From Bullera alba (lineage: Eukaryota; Basidiomycota; Tremellomycetes; Tremellales; Bulleraceae): DNA of 64,000 nucleotides. Location: assembly GCA_001600095.1 (NCBI GenBank), contig BCIX01000004.1, positions 1,368,586 to 1,432,585 on the forward strand. The letters run 5' to 3'. A program made the position numbers and the translations under genes. The notes beneath the pieces were generated by a model that had not been told where the DNA came from, made no database searches, and saw nothing but the letters and a program-made list of their open reading frames with translations. Every line of letters starts with the position of its first letter. The first letter of the stretch is position 1. Below are positions 1 through 14,133 of this stretch, piece by piece.

Positions 1-1512
<1,512 letters not shown>

Positions 1513-2217
1513 AGTCTGAGTTGACTGTGGTTGAGCTCGAGCTCATTCAAGCGGGCCAGTGAAGATACGACGAGGTTCAATGCATATGTGTTTTCTGTCC
1601 CAGTCGCCGACTCGATAACACAACTCAATGTGGAGATACTGGGACTCACACTGTGGCTCACTGTGGTCATCGCTTCCGCATAAGACATAGGTTTAACCCT
1701 GAAACAAGTTACGTAATCGACCTGTTCCACCCATGCCAATTCACGGCTTGCATGTTCGGCGACGCGTCGAGGTCCGAAGCAAATCGCTGCACTGTGCTTT
1801 GACTGTACTGCATGAAACATCTATATGTACTTCCCGTGACCCCCACGATCCAACTCGACCTGGTGCTCAATCTGGAGTCTATCCGATGACAAGGCGAATA
1901 TGTCGCCGGAGGCGGCTAGCATTCTTCCATTGACACCTGGGCGCCATGGCCCTTTCGCTCCAATCTGGCTGGTACCAAGAGTCGAACAAAGGGACATGTT
2001 TTGGCTGATCCTGACGATCTCGCCAGCTTGAGATCTCTGATAACAACATGTCAAGGCTCTGTGGGAATGTGGACTTAATCTGCAGCAATAACAGGAGCAG
2101 CGGTGGAATGCTGGATTGGCAACTACTACCTCGTCGCTAGTGCTCCACCTGGTCGTCACTCAGTCTTACAGAGACTGCGGTATCTATACCATAGCAGTTG
2201 AGGAGGTATAACTAATC
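1513..2217. other. Intergenic region without a recognised gene
   Basis: This stretch holds the 3' end of the isomerase transcript and the upstream region of the surface-protein gene. Open frames on both strands are short, lack family motifs and do not splice into anything recognisable. No RNA gene or repeat was seen. Confidence 0.6.
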
Positions 2218-4062
2218 ATGAACATAACAGTGGGTCATATCTCCGTATCGTCTTGAGCTCTGAGCTGACTTGCTTTGGCAGATAGACGATGTGTCTCCAC
2301 AAATTCAGTACAAGAGCGGGGAAAAGCCATACTGGATGACCAACCACGATACAGATGGTTTCCAGGAAAGATACCTCGGAGGCACATTTCACTCATCTAT
2401 CAATGAGGTAGGACCTGCATCTGCACGAGAAGTCCACCCGTGTTGATATCATACCAGGGCGACACCGCTACGATCAAGTTTAATGGAACCGCAATAGCAG
2501 TATATGGAGCTCGCAGGCCGAACCATGGTGTATTCACAGGTGGGTCTAGATGACTGTCATTGGGCTCCGAACACGGAAAGAGGGACTGACAACTTGTAGC
2601 CCAGCTGGATGACGGGCCTGTGCGGAACTACACCACGCGCTTCGCGGAGGATGGGAATCAGTTCCAAGCGGTCATATACAGTGCCCAGAACCTGATGCCA
2701 GATCGCGAGCACACCCTTGTGCGTGAATGTCCTTCAAGCTAGGAATATGGTGCTGACCCGGGCCGCGTTGAACAGGTAATCACTGATAGACCCAGCTACA
2801 GCACCAAAACGGATGATCCCAATTCATACACCGATATCGACTATATGGTCATCACGCAGCCGGTGTGAGGTCGGTATGTCGATCCAGTGTGCGAATACTG
2901 ACGCGATGACAGCCATGAACAAGTCTACACGACGATATACGACGACAGACACTCTTCTTTCGCTTACGCACCTGGGCTATGGACACCTTCCAATAACCCG
3001 ATCACTGCGTACCGCACCATGCGAGCGGGTGCCTACGTGGACTTCACGTATGTTTCCCCAGTTCTGCTGTTAGGACAAGAGGACAATCTGACACGGATGC
3101 AGCTTTCACGGCTTTAGCGCCCAGATCTTTGGTGCTCTCGACCCCATTCAGGGCAATTTCACCGTGAGGTCAGTCCTACGCTTCTCCCAAGGCTCCCGGA
3201 AGCCGCGCTGATACACCCGCTAGCGTTGATGGAGGGGAAGAGAGACAGTTGTATGCCGGCTATCACAAGCAATTACTTGGCGCGTCCCGTCAGTCATCTC
3301 ATACAGGTCATCACTCTGATCATTGTTGACTGATCTTCGCGCGCAGTGTTCGTCGTTTCGGGTCTGGAAGATGGGCCACATACGATCCGGGTAACCAACG
3401 CCAAGTCTCCCGACGGGAAGGCTTATCAACTGGACATCGATTACGCCATGGTGAACTCGAGCATCTCGACCGCCGGCCAAACTGGTGACCTCAGCTCGTC
3501 GTCAATCACTTCGATATCATCTAAGATTTCTTCTCCGACTGCCTCCACGACAGGCAGGTCCAGTGTAGCAGCTCAGAGCGCAACAAGCTCTTCACAATCA
3601 ACCGTGGGATCTGGTCCGAAAACCTTCAACCCGGTAGCATCGGGTCAAGCCGACCTTGATTCCTCGACCGGGGCGGGCACCATCAACGGAGGGGGCCGAG
3701 CGGCAGGCATCGCTCTTGGTATAGTGGGAGCACTGGTCGTGATCGGGTTGATCATCTGGGCATCTCTTCGATTTAGGAGGCGTGAGATGGACGACCGGCT
3801 TTCGATGTCCGTCAACGACTCCGAGGGCGGTTGGACCGATCGACGCAGTACAATCAGCTGGGCGAAGGAGGAACAGGGCCAAGGTCGAGAAGGAGGAGCC
3901 GGAGCATGGTATGAAGTGGACAGGAATGAGGTGACGGGAAGGACAGCAACGCAAACACCCCCGAGCACCTTAAGGGAGAGTCGCAGTGGAATCACTATGG
4001 GTAGTTCGATAATGACCAGACCGTCGGGACGACTGATGTCCCTGTTGTCAATGAAGCGGTGA
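2218..4062 (+). CDS. Single-pass surface protein with two beta-sandwich-like ectodomains
   Basis: The model starts with a very short exon (MNIT) that splices at 2230 to IDDVSPQIQYKSG. The outer part has two related segments ending in IAVYGARRPNHG and in FVVSGLEDGPHTIRV. They resemble the galactose-binding-like domains found in many basidiomycete surface proteins. A Ser/Thr-rich stalk follows, then Gly-rich sequence, one hydrophobic helix (about AGIALGIVGALVVIGLIIW) with a basic RFRRRE stop-transfer, and a cytoplasmic tail of about 100 residues. About eight short introns split the front half. There is no classical signal peptide, so the single helix would have to act as signal anchor. Function is unknown; sensing or cell-wall contact is a guess from architecture. 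The first exon is the least certain part. Confidence 0.75.
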
Positions 4063-4377
4063 ATCGCTCAGAACGGGCACAGCAGTGATGTACAGGCAAG
4101 AATCGTTATTTTAGCATCGGCTGATACAATTCGTTTACAAGAACTATAATACTACCGACAACCTCATGAACCACGCTCGGTCTACATCGAGTAATACCTC
4201 CAATACAAGTATGAAATAATGTGAATGGCCCTCAATCAAGGTCAGAACACTTCTCGCTGGGCTCACTCTGCTTCTCCAAGATACCCATACCTTCCTCCAC
4301 TCACTGCCCTCTTCGAGGCCATTTGGGCGACGGCGGCCATTCATTGTCGAGGCTTACGCCTCGACCCTAGCAGGCGC
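4063..4377. other. Convergent 3' region
   Basis: Space between the stops of the surface-protein gene (plus strand) and the WD40 gene (minus strand). It should carry both 3' untranslated regions. No gene or repeat was recognised. Confidence 0.6.
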
Positions 4378-7273
4378 TCACGCCATTCCCCAAACACCGC
4401 CCTCACCCCCGCCCAACCTCCTCAGATCCCACTCGACAATCGTCTTCTCCGTCCCCGAGTACAGCCAATCCCCTGACGGATCAAATCCGACCCCTGCCAG
4501 ACCCCACGTTCCACCTTCGTACCCGCTCCTCCCACCCGGTCTAGCCAGGAGCGACGGATTGACCGTCTCCCCATCGGCAAACGGCACAGGCACAATGGCG
4601 TGTGTGTTGAACGTCCTCGCATCGACAATGTGCATATGCGTGTTCTCCTAACTCCTCGTCAGCTTGTCTCATATCGTGCGATGATGGACTCTTGGCTCAC
4701 CTCTGTGAACACCATGAGATCCCTGGATGCGCCCTCTGGCGAGAATTTCACAACGCGAGCCGCCTCCCGGCCGCTGGTGCTTGTTCCACTGGATTGCAAA
4801 CCCGTTGCTGGATCGACCAGTATTCCCCCGGCGCCAACATGCTCCCAGGGGTGTTCCTGCGAGCCACGCGCTTGACGTCGAGAGGAGGCTAGATCCGAAT
4901 TGAACGACGGTGACATGCTCATACCCCGACCCCCTATGCTCTCACTGGACGAGGTGTGGAAGACGGCGAGGGGCTTTGAAGATCGATGGTCCCATACGGT
5001 GACTTGGCCATCTTGACTTGCCACGGCGAATTTCCGCCCGTCACTACTCCAAGAGGTGGAAAAGCCAGAGTCGGTGGCGGCAGAGTATGTCGCTACTCGC
5101 TTGAACTCCCGTCCGCCGTCGATGATCTCAAATAGGCTAACATCGGTCGAGTCACCCACCGACACCATCGTCTTGAGGTCGGGTGAGATAGACGCTGGGT
5201 CAGGTTCAGCAATCAATCCCGTCCACTGCTGTTTATATCGAGACTCACAGTGATTGATGGCGTGCTTGAAACGCGCTCCACCAATTTTGGCTAGCCTCCT
5301 CGGTTCCTTTCCCCTGGAGCGTGCTTCGTCGGTACCACTCGCACGCCTGTCCCGAGCGGAATATGTATTCCCCGCCTGTACCTCGCTGTAGCCCCTATGA
5401 CCAAGGTCGTCTCCCTCCCTTGCAAGCAAGCGTTCGTATTCGGCCCTGATCCTCCTTGACGCTTCTCGAGTATCACCGCCGTGCAGAGCCGTAGTCTCCG
5501 CTCTGACGTACTCGCGAGCTCTTTCCAGCTCCCCCCGTAGATGATCTCGTCTTCGGCTGAGATCTGACCTAGCATCGGACGCGCTTGAGCCACCTCCACC
5601 TACAGTGCGACTGATGTCCCAATGCGACGAAGTTCCGAATTGTATAGACGTCGTGCGGGTTTGGTCTCCTGACCCGGAACGTCCAGTAGGGTATGACTGT
5701 GTGTCGTAACCTAAAGATGTTGCCAAGCCTCTTGTCGTCGAAGCTTCCGCTTCAGATGTCCAGAGCGGCGGCAAAGCACCTGTCATTGACGGCATTGACT
5801 CGTCTGCTCGAAGGCGGACCATCCTGAATTGAGGCACTCCATCCGGAGAATGGTGATCACCTCCGAGCGATGGAAGTTCGTAGGTGGTCGTGGTCCGGCT
5901 ATAAGGCGTGTAACCCCTTTGCAGCAGAGGTGCTTCCATCGATCTGAGCGCAAACATCTTCACCGTCTGATCATTGTTGGAGATCAGCAACCGCGGTTCG
6001 TCCGGTCTGGAGGATAGTCGAGGGTGTCTCCCGGATTTTTGCCTAGTGTCGAACTCGCCTCGTGACCCTGTACTGGGCCCGGCCGACATTGAAGGGGAGG
6101 ACAGTGATTCGCGGGCTGTGCGACCTGGGAGTGAGGTGACGAATTGAATACCGGGGTCGAGTAGTGTTCTGCTTGGTCTGACTGCACGCTGTCCTGTCGA
6201 CGCAGCGAAAGATGGCCGACTGGGACGAGGTGGTCTGTCGCGGCCGCCAAATGTCGAGGGTCTAGAAGTGCTAGGGGCATCCATTGGATCGGATGATGGA
6301 AGGTTTGGGATTCTAGGCGCATGACCGAATGGCACAGTGTTGGGATATGTTGCCACGCTGAAGCTGGATAGCGGAGATGTCGGGATTACCTCTCGGTCAT
6401 CATCGTCCCCGTAAAGCTCTTCGTCTTCGTCTTCCTCGTCGACTTCTGTGTCCAACGCCAGATCCTCGTCTTCCGCCTCGAGCTGCGTCTCAACGGCCGC
6501 CTGCCCAAGGAAGAATGAGTTTGAGGAGCTGTAGTTGACCCGATCCACATCCTCGCCCTCTTCATCGTTATCATACATCCGTCCCCGACGGCCGATGAAG
6601 CCTGCTCGTTTATGCCGCGCCTTTTCCTGCCAACCGGATGGGTAAGAGGGTAGGACGCACAGCCCATTGTTGATCGATCTCGTCGGCAGTGTGCAAGAGA
6701 GTTCAAATGGGCGAAGACGTTTGGCCGAGGTCGTGAACCGTTGATTCAACCTCGAGTTTGGGCTTTGAGACGATGTGGGCGAATTCGTCAAGTACAACTC
6801 GCCATGTTGCCCTCCACAGGATAAGATCCCGTCCCTATCACCTCGAGTCAGAGCATGACCGCGAAGAGGGGAGACATGGGAGGGTGGAATGGATCGCGCG
6901 GTGAGCCGCCAAGCTGACTTACCTCGCGGTAAGGCAGTTTGGCGTGAACGACAGTCTTGCAAAGGTGTTCACCGTGTCCTTGACCTGTGAGGGGTCAGCA
7001 TCGGTCACAAACCATGCTCAAAGAGAAGACTGAGAAGAAGGTATGGGCAATGAGGCTCACAGTATTCGATCCAGCTGCTCCTTGCTCCACGCCGTCGAGA
7101 TCCTCCGTGTGCCATTTCAACTCCTCGATCGTCTGACCTCTGGGATACATCACATGGCCCCGGGATAGCGGTAGGATCAGGTCTCTGAGCTGAGGGTGGA
7201 CTATTGTTATTTTCGAAGAGTGTATACCGGTCGGTTTGAGCGACAGATCTCGAAGCTCGGACGAGGACTCCAT
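4378..7273 (-). CDS. WD40-type protein with DUF2415 motif
   Basis: A large protein of about 900 residues. The N-terminal part has ITIVHPQLRDLILP followed, over an intron, by LSFTPNCLTA and DGILSCGGQHGELYL, a propeller-like segment. A long acidic and Ser/Pro-rich insertion follows (DEDEELYGDDDDREV). The C-terminal half returns to WD-like blades: SWSSDGRKFAVASQDGQ, TVWDHRSSKPLAVFHT, RDLMVFTE joined over an intron to ENTHMHIVDARTF, and GDWLYSGTEKTIVEWDLRR. The LMVFTE...VDARTF segment matches the DUF2415 motif of fungal WD proteins. The intron before DGILSCGG uses the acceptor GTGATAG to keep frame. The ATG at 7271-7273 is used here, but an upstream stretch reading AIPFGTPIERNGT near 7440-7490 may be an earlier exon, so the true 5' end may lie about 200 bases higher. 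Molecular role is unknown; a scaffold is likely from the fold. Confidence 0.78.
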
Positions 7274-7804
7274 CAGGTCCGTTGGTGGGTCGCTGGGACC
7301 GTCGAGTTAGCTCTGCCTTCGATGTCTGCATCCATGTCCCTAGTACCCCTGAGTACATATGGTAGGAGAGAAAGAATAACGCCTGGGTTCTCTATTGATC
7401 CGCACTCTGCGACGGATGGCCAGACTCCGATCAGGCGACTCACCGTGCCATTCCGCTCGATGGGTGTTCCAAAGGGTATTGCGACGTGCTCGGCAAGTTG
7501 CTAGTTATCAAGGCATGGGCTGGCTTCACAGTAGGTATCTCTTAGGGTAGTCAAGTGCTGTTAACAAGTGGATGCTGAGTGGAGTATGCTAAGAGTGATG
7601 GAGTAGATGTGACCAGGCGTCACGAGTTCACTCTCACTCCCGGCTAAATGGACCCGGCGCGGAGCTGTCCCGCAAGATTCGCCACCCACCATACATCGAT
7701 CACTCTGGGCATGCTTCACTCTTCAGAGGGGTCATCACCAACGTGGCTACATGCGTACTCTACAAGTAGTACAGACAGCCAACGACCTGTAATATTTCTC
7801 CAGA
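7274..7804. other. Region between ERT1-like and DUF2415 genes
   Basis: Both neighbours are on the minus strand, so this is the ERT1-like 3' region followed by the 5' region of the DUF2415 gene. Minus-strand coding-like peptides (AIPFGTPIERNGT and RSLAIRRRVRINREP) at about 7360-7490 may be undetermined first exons of that gene. Confidence 0.5.
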
Positions 7805-10322
7805 TCACATCGGCTAAGATGCTGGGTCAGCTGCCGCGACTGAGGCTTCTCCTATTCCGATCACTTACAATCCACTGTCCCATTATGGCAACAGGCACTC
7901 CCCATCTATTAAGGCGTCAGCTGCCAAGGACCCCATCGTCAGCTTTCACTCACGCATCCCTCCTGATGGTCACACTGAAGCAGCACTTGATCTCGCGGTA
8001 CTCCTCCCTCCTGTCATACTGACCGGCGGTACTGCCTACCTCTGAGCTAGCTCTCGAGGTTGGGTCGTATGACGGTGGCTGGACCAATGGCTGTGGGAGC
8101 GAAAACTCCGGTATGCTGCCATTTAAGTTCGTAGCTCTTGAACCCAATGACCCTGGCGTGTTGCCCGACCTCGTCAAGCGAGGATGGGCGAGGGACGTGG
8201 GGATTTTGAGCGTGCAAGTCGTGTACAAAGATCGCTGGCCTAACAGGGCGGTATCAGCTCACGGCTCTCTGTACGCAGCATGATTCTGACTCACCGGCGT
8301 CAAAGGCGACTTTGGCGTATCCCTCCCAGTAACGCACGGCAGAGTCCTCATCCATCAACTCGTACACGCACAAGATCCCGTTCCGGAACATGCTAGCGGG
8401 TATTCCGGTAAGATTGGCGAATTCCTGATTGGCTTTCTGGATCTCCCCCGTTCGCCTCCATATGCACGACGGTGTGTGTATTGCTGGGAGCAGTCAACAA
8501 GGACCTCCTTGAACATGTGCAGAGAGGTGCAGAGTCATATTCACTCACAGGCAAACGCTCGGTCGTACTCTAGCATCCACCTCTCCATGGCTTCTTCGAC
8601 GAATACCAGATCGACGTCCGTCAACGTCCTTGCGATCTGCCGGAACTTTGGTCGGAAGCCATTCAAGGCTGTCAATATCCGTCTCCTGGACTCCGACGAT
8701 ATCGATCCTCCATAAGCCGGCACCGGAGTGGACGCTAATTCGAGTCAGCCAATGAGGTCTTGCGTACGTGATCGATCTTTCACTCACAAACAGGTCTCGT
8801 GCGGGAATTCGGGTTGGCACCCCCCTTTGGACTATTCGGCACACTGCCCACATTGCTGTCCGCCTTGGGACCTGCCCGCCCGCTGTCCATCCACTTGTTC
8901 ATCCTCTCGTACCCTTTGATATAGTCATAAGGGCGGAGTAGGCCCGCGTCGTATTTCGCCTTGATGACCTGCGCGAGTCGTGACGCTCGAGGACCAGACG
9001 GCTGATCGGCCGCTGCTAGGAAGTATCTCTCGCTACAGTTCCATTAGCATATTACTCCACGGATCGAAGGGCTGCGAGCAGACTCACATTCTGGATATGC
9101 CGGATAATTGAGGAGCAGCAAAGCTGACTTCCTTGCCTTTGCCCTTGTTATTCGAGCTCGCCCCATTCGATGTCACAGTACCAGTCGGCGTCTCGTTCCT
9201 ACTAGGGCCGTTGGTGCTGCTGTTGTTGACCGAGTCCGCGTTGGAAGTGATCTGAGGGGATATACTGTCCGAGGTGGTCTGATACGAGGCTGAAGGATTG
9301 GCATTGTTGGTCGGCAGACCGCTAGTCGAGGGATTGCCGATGCCAAGGTTTGTCTGCGTCTGCGATGGCGCCGAGTTTCCCCCTTTGGAGAAATATGATA
9401 GTACGTCTAGGAAGCCGCCTGGCATTGAGGCTCCTCCGAGGTCCCCCAGGAACTTTCTATAGATCGATAGCATTGTCAGCTGTTGTACAATGACACTATT
9501 CCGGTCAGCTGACACTCACGTCAAGGCGCCCAGTTCCGAATCATCGCCCGTGTTCCAGAAATTGTTCAATCGGCCCAAGTCGCTCGACCCGCCGCCGTCA
9601 TCGAATGACACTGGGCCTTCTGAGTCAGGCAGCAAAGGCCACGAAGGAGGGAAGTTTGGGTCGGAATATAGCGAAGTGGGCAGGCGATTCTGAGTTTGCT
9701 GTCCTCCTGGCTGTGATTGCGAGAACGACGATTGTGACTGAGACCGCTGTGTGTTTGCCCTCGACATGTCACCACGCTGAATGCTGGCGTTCTGATCGTT
9801 GAGCTGATCGAATGGTGATATGGAAGTTTCCAATTTCTGCGGCAAGTTCTGGCTTTGGTTGTTGATGTGACTGTTGACATGGGTGGAGAGTGAAGGTGAA
9901 GTGGTCCGTCTTGCGGCCTCGGATCCCTGCCTATCTGATCCGGGCTGTTGAGGCTGAGGCGAGACATCCCGGCACAAATGCGCTATCTCTCGTTTGACGC
10001 ATCGCTCACAAGGCCTGCCGCCCTCGCAGACCATGTGGCTTCGTCGACAATATACACATGCTTTCCCACTCGATCTCTTCGTTCTCTTACGCTTGCTCCC
10101 AGAAGCATCTGTGTCTCCGTGACTGTGCTGTTGTCCGCCCACAGTACCTCCTCCCCCTCCACTGCTGCCTCCTCCAGCGGGCAGTCCATCCGTCGAGCTC
10201 AGCGAGCGTTTCTGTTGTGGCTGATTGGGCCTACTAGATCCATTGGTACTGCCGTTCCGATTGGAATTGGAGTTGCTCGAAGCTCCATGCGCCGTGTCAT
10301 GTACACGAGGTTTTATGTCCAT
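7805..10322 (-). CDS. ERT1: ERT1/AcuK-family Zn2Cys6 transcription factor
   Basis: A nuclear regulator. In the family, ERT1, RDS2 and AcuK/AcuM control gluconeogenic and non-fermentable carbon genes. The zinc cluster CVYCRRSHMVCEGGRPCERC, followed by VKREIAHLCRD, is the ERT1-type version with SHM/TC and HLC. The middle is Asn/Ser/Gln-rich. The conserved block KAKYDAGLLRPYDYIKGYER follows, then RPKFRQIARTLTDVDLVFVEE and a PAS-like domain ending in CVYELMDEDSAVRYW and CCFSVTIRRDAWGVPVAIMG. The start is the ATG at 10320-10322; the codon two positions earlier is TTG. The end rests on two late introns: one that uses the acceptor TTAATAG to give RDAWGVP, and one after GQWI that leads to PM and TGA at 7805-7807. 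A stop without the last intron would lengthen the tail by about 10 residues. Confidence 0.88.
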
Positions 10323-11186
10323 GGCCAAGGGACATCACTCGAGCAATGAGCTTCGAGGCTGTTCTGGATGCAGCGGTGCAACGTCTTGGTCGGGTCAAAA
10401 CGTCCTTATTGTCCAATCAAGATCTGCCGGAATCGAAGATGCCAAAGTGCGGTTTCCGATGCAATGGCGCAAGGTCCCGGAGCGAAGAAGTATGAGCGAT
10501 GATGGATGTTGAAGAACGTCTGTATGTGGTTGCTATGGCTGACTTTCCTTCAAACTCATCCAAGGCAGAATCGATGACCGGACTGATGTTGTGCTGTTAA
10601 AATTGACGGTGGGATCGAGGTCAAGCTCGAACGCTGGAGTCGATTATGCACAGCTGAGGGGTGGATCTTGGCCCGATGCTCGGTTGGGTAGAACAACAGC
10701 CGTGCTGTACTCCTAGTCTCGCACTTGGGTTGACAGGATGCAAGAGTGCAGCTTGGAGATAGACAGCTAGTGGACCCATGTTGTCCGCTCACTTCGGGCC
10801 GACTATGGTGAACGCGAGTGGCGGTAGCAGATTTCCACTTGCGATAGTTCTGCGCTCTTGCTGCGATCAACGTGTCTATACTCGAACTCGTCGCATTCAT
10901 CACCAACACTTCTTCTCAACCAATGTCGACGACAGAAGCATGCATGTCAGGAGCAAAGGAGGCACATGCACCTAGACAAAGTCTGGACTGGGCCCGCCGA
11001 GGCATCATGCGGCCAGGCGGTGCCTCGGCTGGAAGGCAGAGTAGATTGGTTCACTCAACATCCTCACTGGCGTCAACAAGGACGTTCAGGAGGATTGACA
11101 TTGGTATAACTGATGCTAGGTCCTCTTTACTGTCCCTCGATACTGGCGAACTTCATTAATTAGGATAGCTTTCAACAACAAGCAAG
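10323..11186. other. Divergent promoter region, 864 bases
   Basis: Shared upstream region of the ERT1-like gene (minus) and the coiled-coil gene (plus). Its length suits a regulator with a long leader. Small open frames on both strands show no family signal and no splicing logic. No binding site can be named with confidence. Confidence 0.55.
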
Positions 11187-12730
11187 ATGGAGCCGAACGA
11201 TGTCACCACTACAACAAGTTTCCCCCGAAGAAGCACAGCGGATCTGCCGGAGTCGCCGGAGGATGACTCTGTCGTGAGCGCTGTCAGATTTAATGCAGTG
11301 GTTCCCCTTCTGACCGTGTCTAGGACCCACTTGACGATCTCCTTGCTTCGTTCCCTCGGCCAAGCCTGGCAGAGGGATGGAAACCGTTCGACACCGAGTC
11401 TCATCTGACCCATTCTTCCACTAGCGAATGGACCGAGACGACCGAGGGCGATCGCGACCGGGATCGAATCCCGGTCTCGGGTCGTACATCCCCCACTAAA
11501 CCCTCTGTTCCTCCTAAAGAGGGTAGAACCGCTGTTGGCAGTACTTCGTCCACATCCGTAAGTCAAGCTCTCCATGTTGCACACCAGTGTTTGACTCCCC
11601 AACAGAATGTCGAGAGAAGCAAGTCGGTCAAAAGGTCCAAGGATCCATACCCATCCACCCCGAATCGACCCTTCAAACGCCTTCGCGAGGCCCTGACAAT
11701 CTCACCCCGCTCACCACGAACCAGACAACCCCACTCGACTCCCCCTGTATCCACAATGCAGATCAGTGCTCCGATCCAAACATTATCTCGGGACCAGGGA
11801 GTCAAAGGCTACTCCCGTCATGGCCATTCTACGTCTATCGCCTCGATGCCGCTCAGAGCGCAGGATCACGTGTTCAAAGTCGAAGTCAGGTCGCCTTCAA
11901 AGATACCCTTGCCAAAGTCGCCCACGGAAAAGTCAACAGATCCTACGAAGACACGACAGACACTCGGTCCCTTGGCACCTTCAAATTTGGTATCGCGTGA
12001 GGAGGAGCTAAGGTATCGTCCAGTGAAGGCGAATGAGAATAGGGCAAAGAGTCGAGCCGAGCCCAACCCTGGGCAAAGTCGAAACAACGGTCAAGGCAGC
12101 ACCTCCGCAGAAAGTCAGCATGGAGTTACAGACGATGGCCAGGCGCCGTTCACCCTGGACCAGGTGCTTGCCTCGTTCTACTATACTCGGATCCACTTCG
12201 AATCCTCTATCCAGGCTCTAGAGACCATCAGGGCGGATTTGTTCCGGGAGAAAAGGGCAAACGACGAGGGAAGGGAGGCGATCCAAGAATTACTTGAAGA
12301 ACGAAGGCGGACGCACGTATCGCTAAATGAGTCCCAGAGGGAGTTGGACCAACTTCACGACGAGGTTTACAGGCTTAAAGGCGAATTGGGAAAATCTGCT
12401 AAAGAGCAAAAAGGCCTCATGAGCCATTTGGAAGCCAACCTCACAAAGGAGAAACTCGCGAATACGGATCTCCGCAACGAAGTGGCGAGGGTGAACGAGG
12501 AGAGAAGCAGTCTGAGAAGTGAATTGGTCAAGGCGAAAGAAAGTGCGGCGGCGGCGGAGCGGCAGGCATTGGACATGAGGAGGACGTTGGATGAAGCGGA
12601 GTTTACGCACAGATCGCTCAAGGAAGGAGGGGCGCGACTGCAAAGGGAGCTGGTGGAGAAGAATGCGAAAATTGCGGAGATGGAACGAGCTAGGATCAGT
12701 GGTTCGAAGCGATGGGGCGGGGTCGTCTAG
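11187..12730 (+). CDS. Coiled-coil protein of unknown function
   Basis: Three exons are clear. MEPNDVTTTTSFPRRS leads over an intron (donor GTGAGC) to DPLDDLLASFPRPSLAEGW, and a second intron (GTAAGT) joins the long final exon at NVERSKSVKRSKDPYP. The first 200 residues are Ser/Pro/Arg-rich and probably disordered, with SP and TP sites that could be kinase targets. The last 190 residues form a continuous charged coiled coil (ETIRADLFREKRANDEG, then repeated Leu/Glu/Arg heptads) ending in SKRWGGVV. The overall design is like small spindle-pole, septum or cytoskeletal scaffold proteins, but no family could be named. Boundaries are well supported. Confidence 0.75.
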
Positions 12731-13071
12731 GTAGTCTAAGGTGGACAAGGGATGGGTGGTACGCAATAACGACGTTAGAGCTGCAAGCAGTTTTCGGTGG
12801 CACAATCTCATGATGTACGATGCCATCTGGACCTACTTGATATCTCGAGCTCATTACGTCCCTCCTGCAACTTGCCTGCAAGTGCAACCCTCCTGGCACG
12901 CTGATGGCGAAGCTCGGGGTGATGTTGTGCCCACGTGGACTGATCGGCCAAAGCCGATGCAAAGATCGCTGAAGCTGAACTTGCCAACAAGCACTTGACA
13001 AGCACCCTAGTGTGACGTGTCCACTCTCGTCCATGACTATGCTCGAGCAGTAACCTCGTCGACATGAGCTG
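12731..13071. other. Intergenic region, nothing recognised
   Basis: Lies between two plus-strand genes and should hold the 3' end of one and the promoter of the next. No feature was recognised. Confidence 0.55.
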
Positions 13072-14133
13072 ATGGGACTCATGACAACCTCAACTCTCTA
13101 CGCGCACGAGCCATGGTCGCTCTTGCCCCTCCTGGAGCAACACCTTCCGCTCAGCCTACCGCTCTACGGTACGATCAAAAGTGGTCCACGGGATACTTCT
13201 CCGGACCACGTCACATCAGTTGCATGGGCAACTTTTCCTCCGGATCAGCTGGATGACCTCGTGACGAGAGGGTCCAGCGGTGAACATGGGATTTTATCGA
13301 CACCGGTTTGGACTATAATCATGCATCTCCCGGAACCGATGACCCGACAGACCCGACTGTTTTGCTCTGCGGAATCGGTTTTGACGAATGTCGGAAGCTC
13401 TGAGTCCGAGCCGCAGCCGCATCCAGCCACTTTGTCCCGGGATGACGAGCGTTATAAGCTATGGCTGGTAGGACAACAAAATGTACAGACGGTGATCAGT
13501 CAATTGATCGAGAAGAGCTCAGAGGCGGAAATGGTGGGCGGGTTGAATACCCTGTGGACGGAGGGTGCGAGGGCGATGTTGGGCACCAAAGGCCTAGGGA
13601 CTTGCGACACATACCTCGCTCCTAAGGAATCTCGTGTGGGTGATGAATCAGAGGGAGCAGATATGCAAGGGCTGGCCCTGACGCTTGGCCGAGAGGAGGA
13701 TTGTATACTGGTGAGTAACGCATGACTGATCCCAGTTGAGTCAGATCCAGTTCTGACGGCAACACCATAGATCCGGGAGAAACGCGATATCGTCGAGCAT
13801 ATCAAGTACTACAAGTCCCTCGTTGATCGCACCTCCGTCATCCGCCGACTTGATGATGGGTCACCCGTCGCCTGGATCTTGAACCACGGAGCAGGGGATC
13901 TCGGGGCGCTGTACACCATGCCTGAGTATAGGAGGCGTGGGCTAGCGAAGAAAGTGGTTCAGGACCGGCTGAGATCGATCGCTGGGATGGGGATCGAAGG
14001 GTATGTCTGGGTGGTAGAGGGGAACACCGCTTCGATGGCTTTGTGGAGGGGAATGGGGTGGACGAGAGGCTGGACGGCGGAATGGGTCAACTTGAGGGAT
14101 CCGCGGACATTCAAGAGCAAGACTGATCCGTAG
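13072..14133 (+). CDS. GNAT-family N-acetyltransferase (FR47-like)
   Basis: Two exons separated by an intron of about 60 bases after EEDCIL. The N-terminal 210 residues are poorly conserved in general terms (WSLLPLLEQHLPLSLPLYG). The C-terminal 120 residues carry the acetyl-CoA fold: SPVAWILNHGAGDLGALYT, then the pyrophosphate-binding turn PEYRRRGLAKKVVQDRL (R/Q-x-x-G-x-A type) and the last strand NTASMALWRGMGWTRGW. This arrangement is typical of glycine N-acyltransferase-like and FR47-like members. The acceptor substrate cannot be read from sequence. A second in-frame ATG three codons after the first could also serve as start. Confidence 0.85.

Noticed and set aside
10556..10909. A minus-strand frame upstream of the ERT1-like gene
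   Set aside because: No family motif, no splice sites and atypical composition; most likely leader or promoter DNA.
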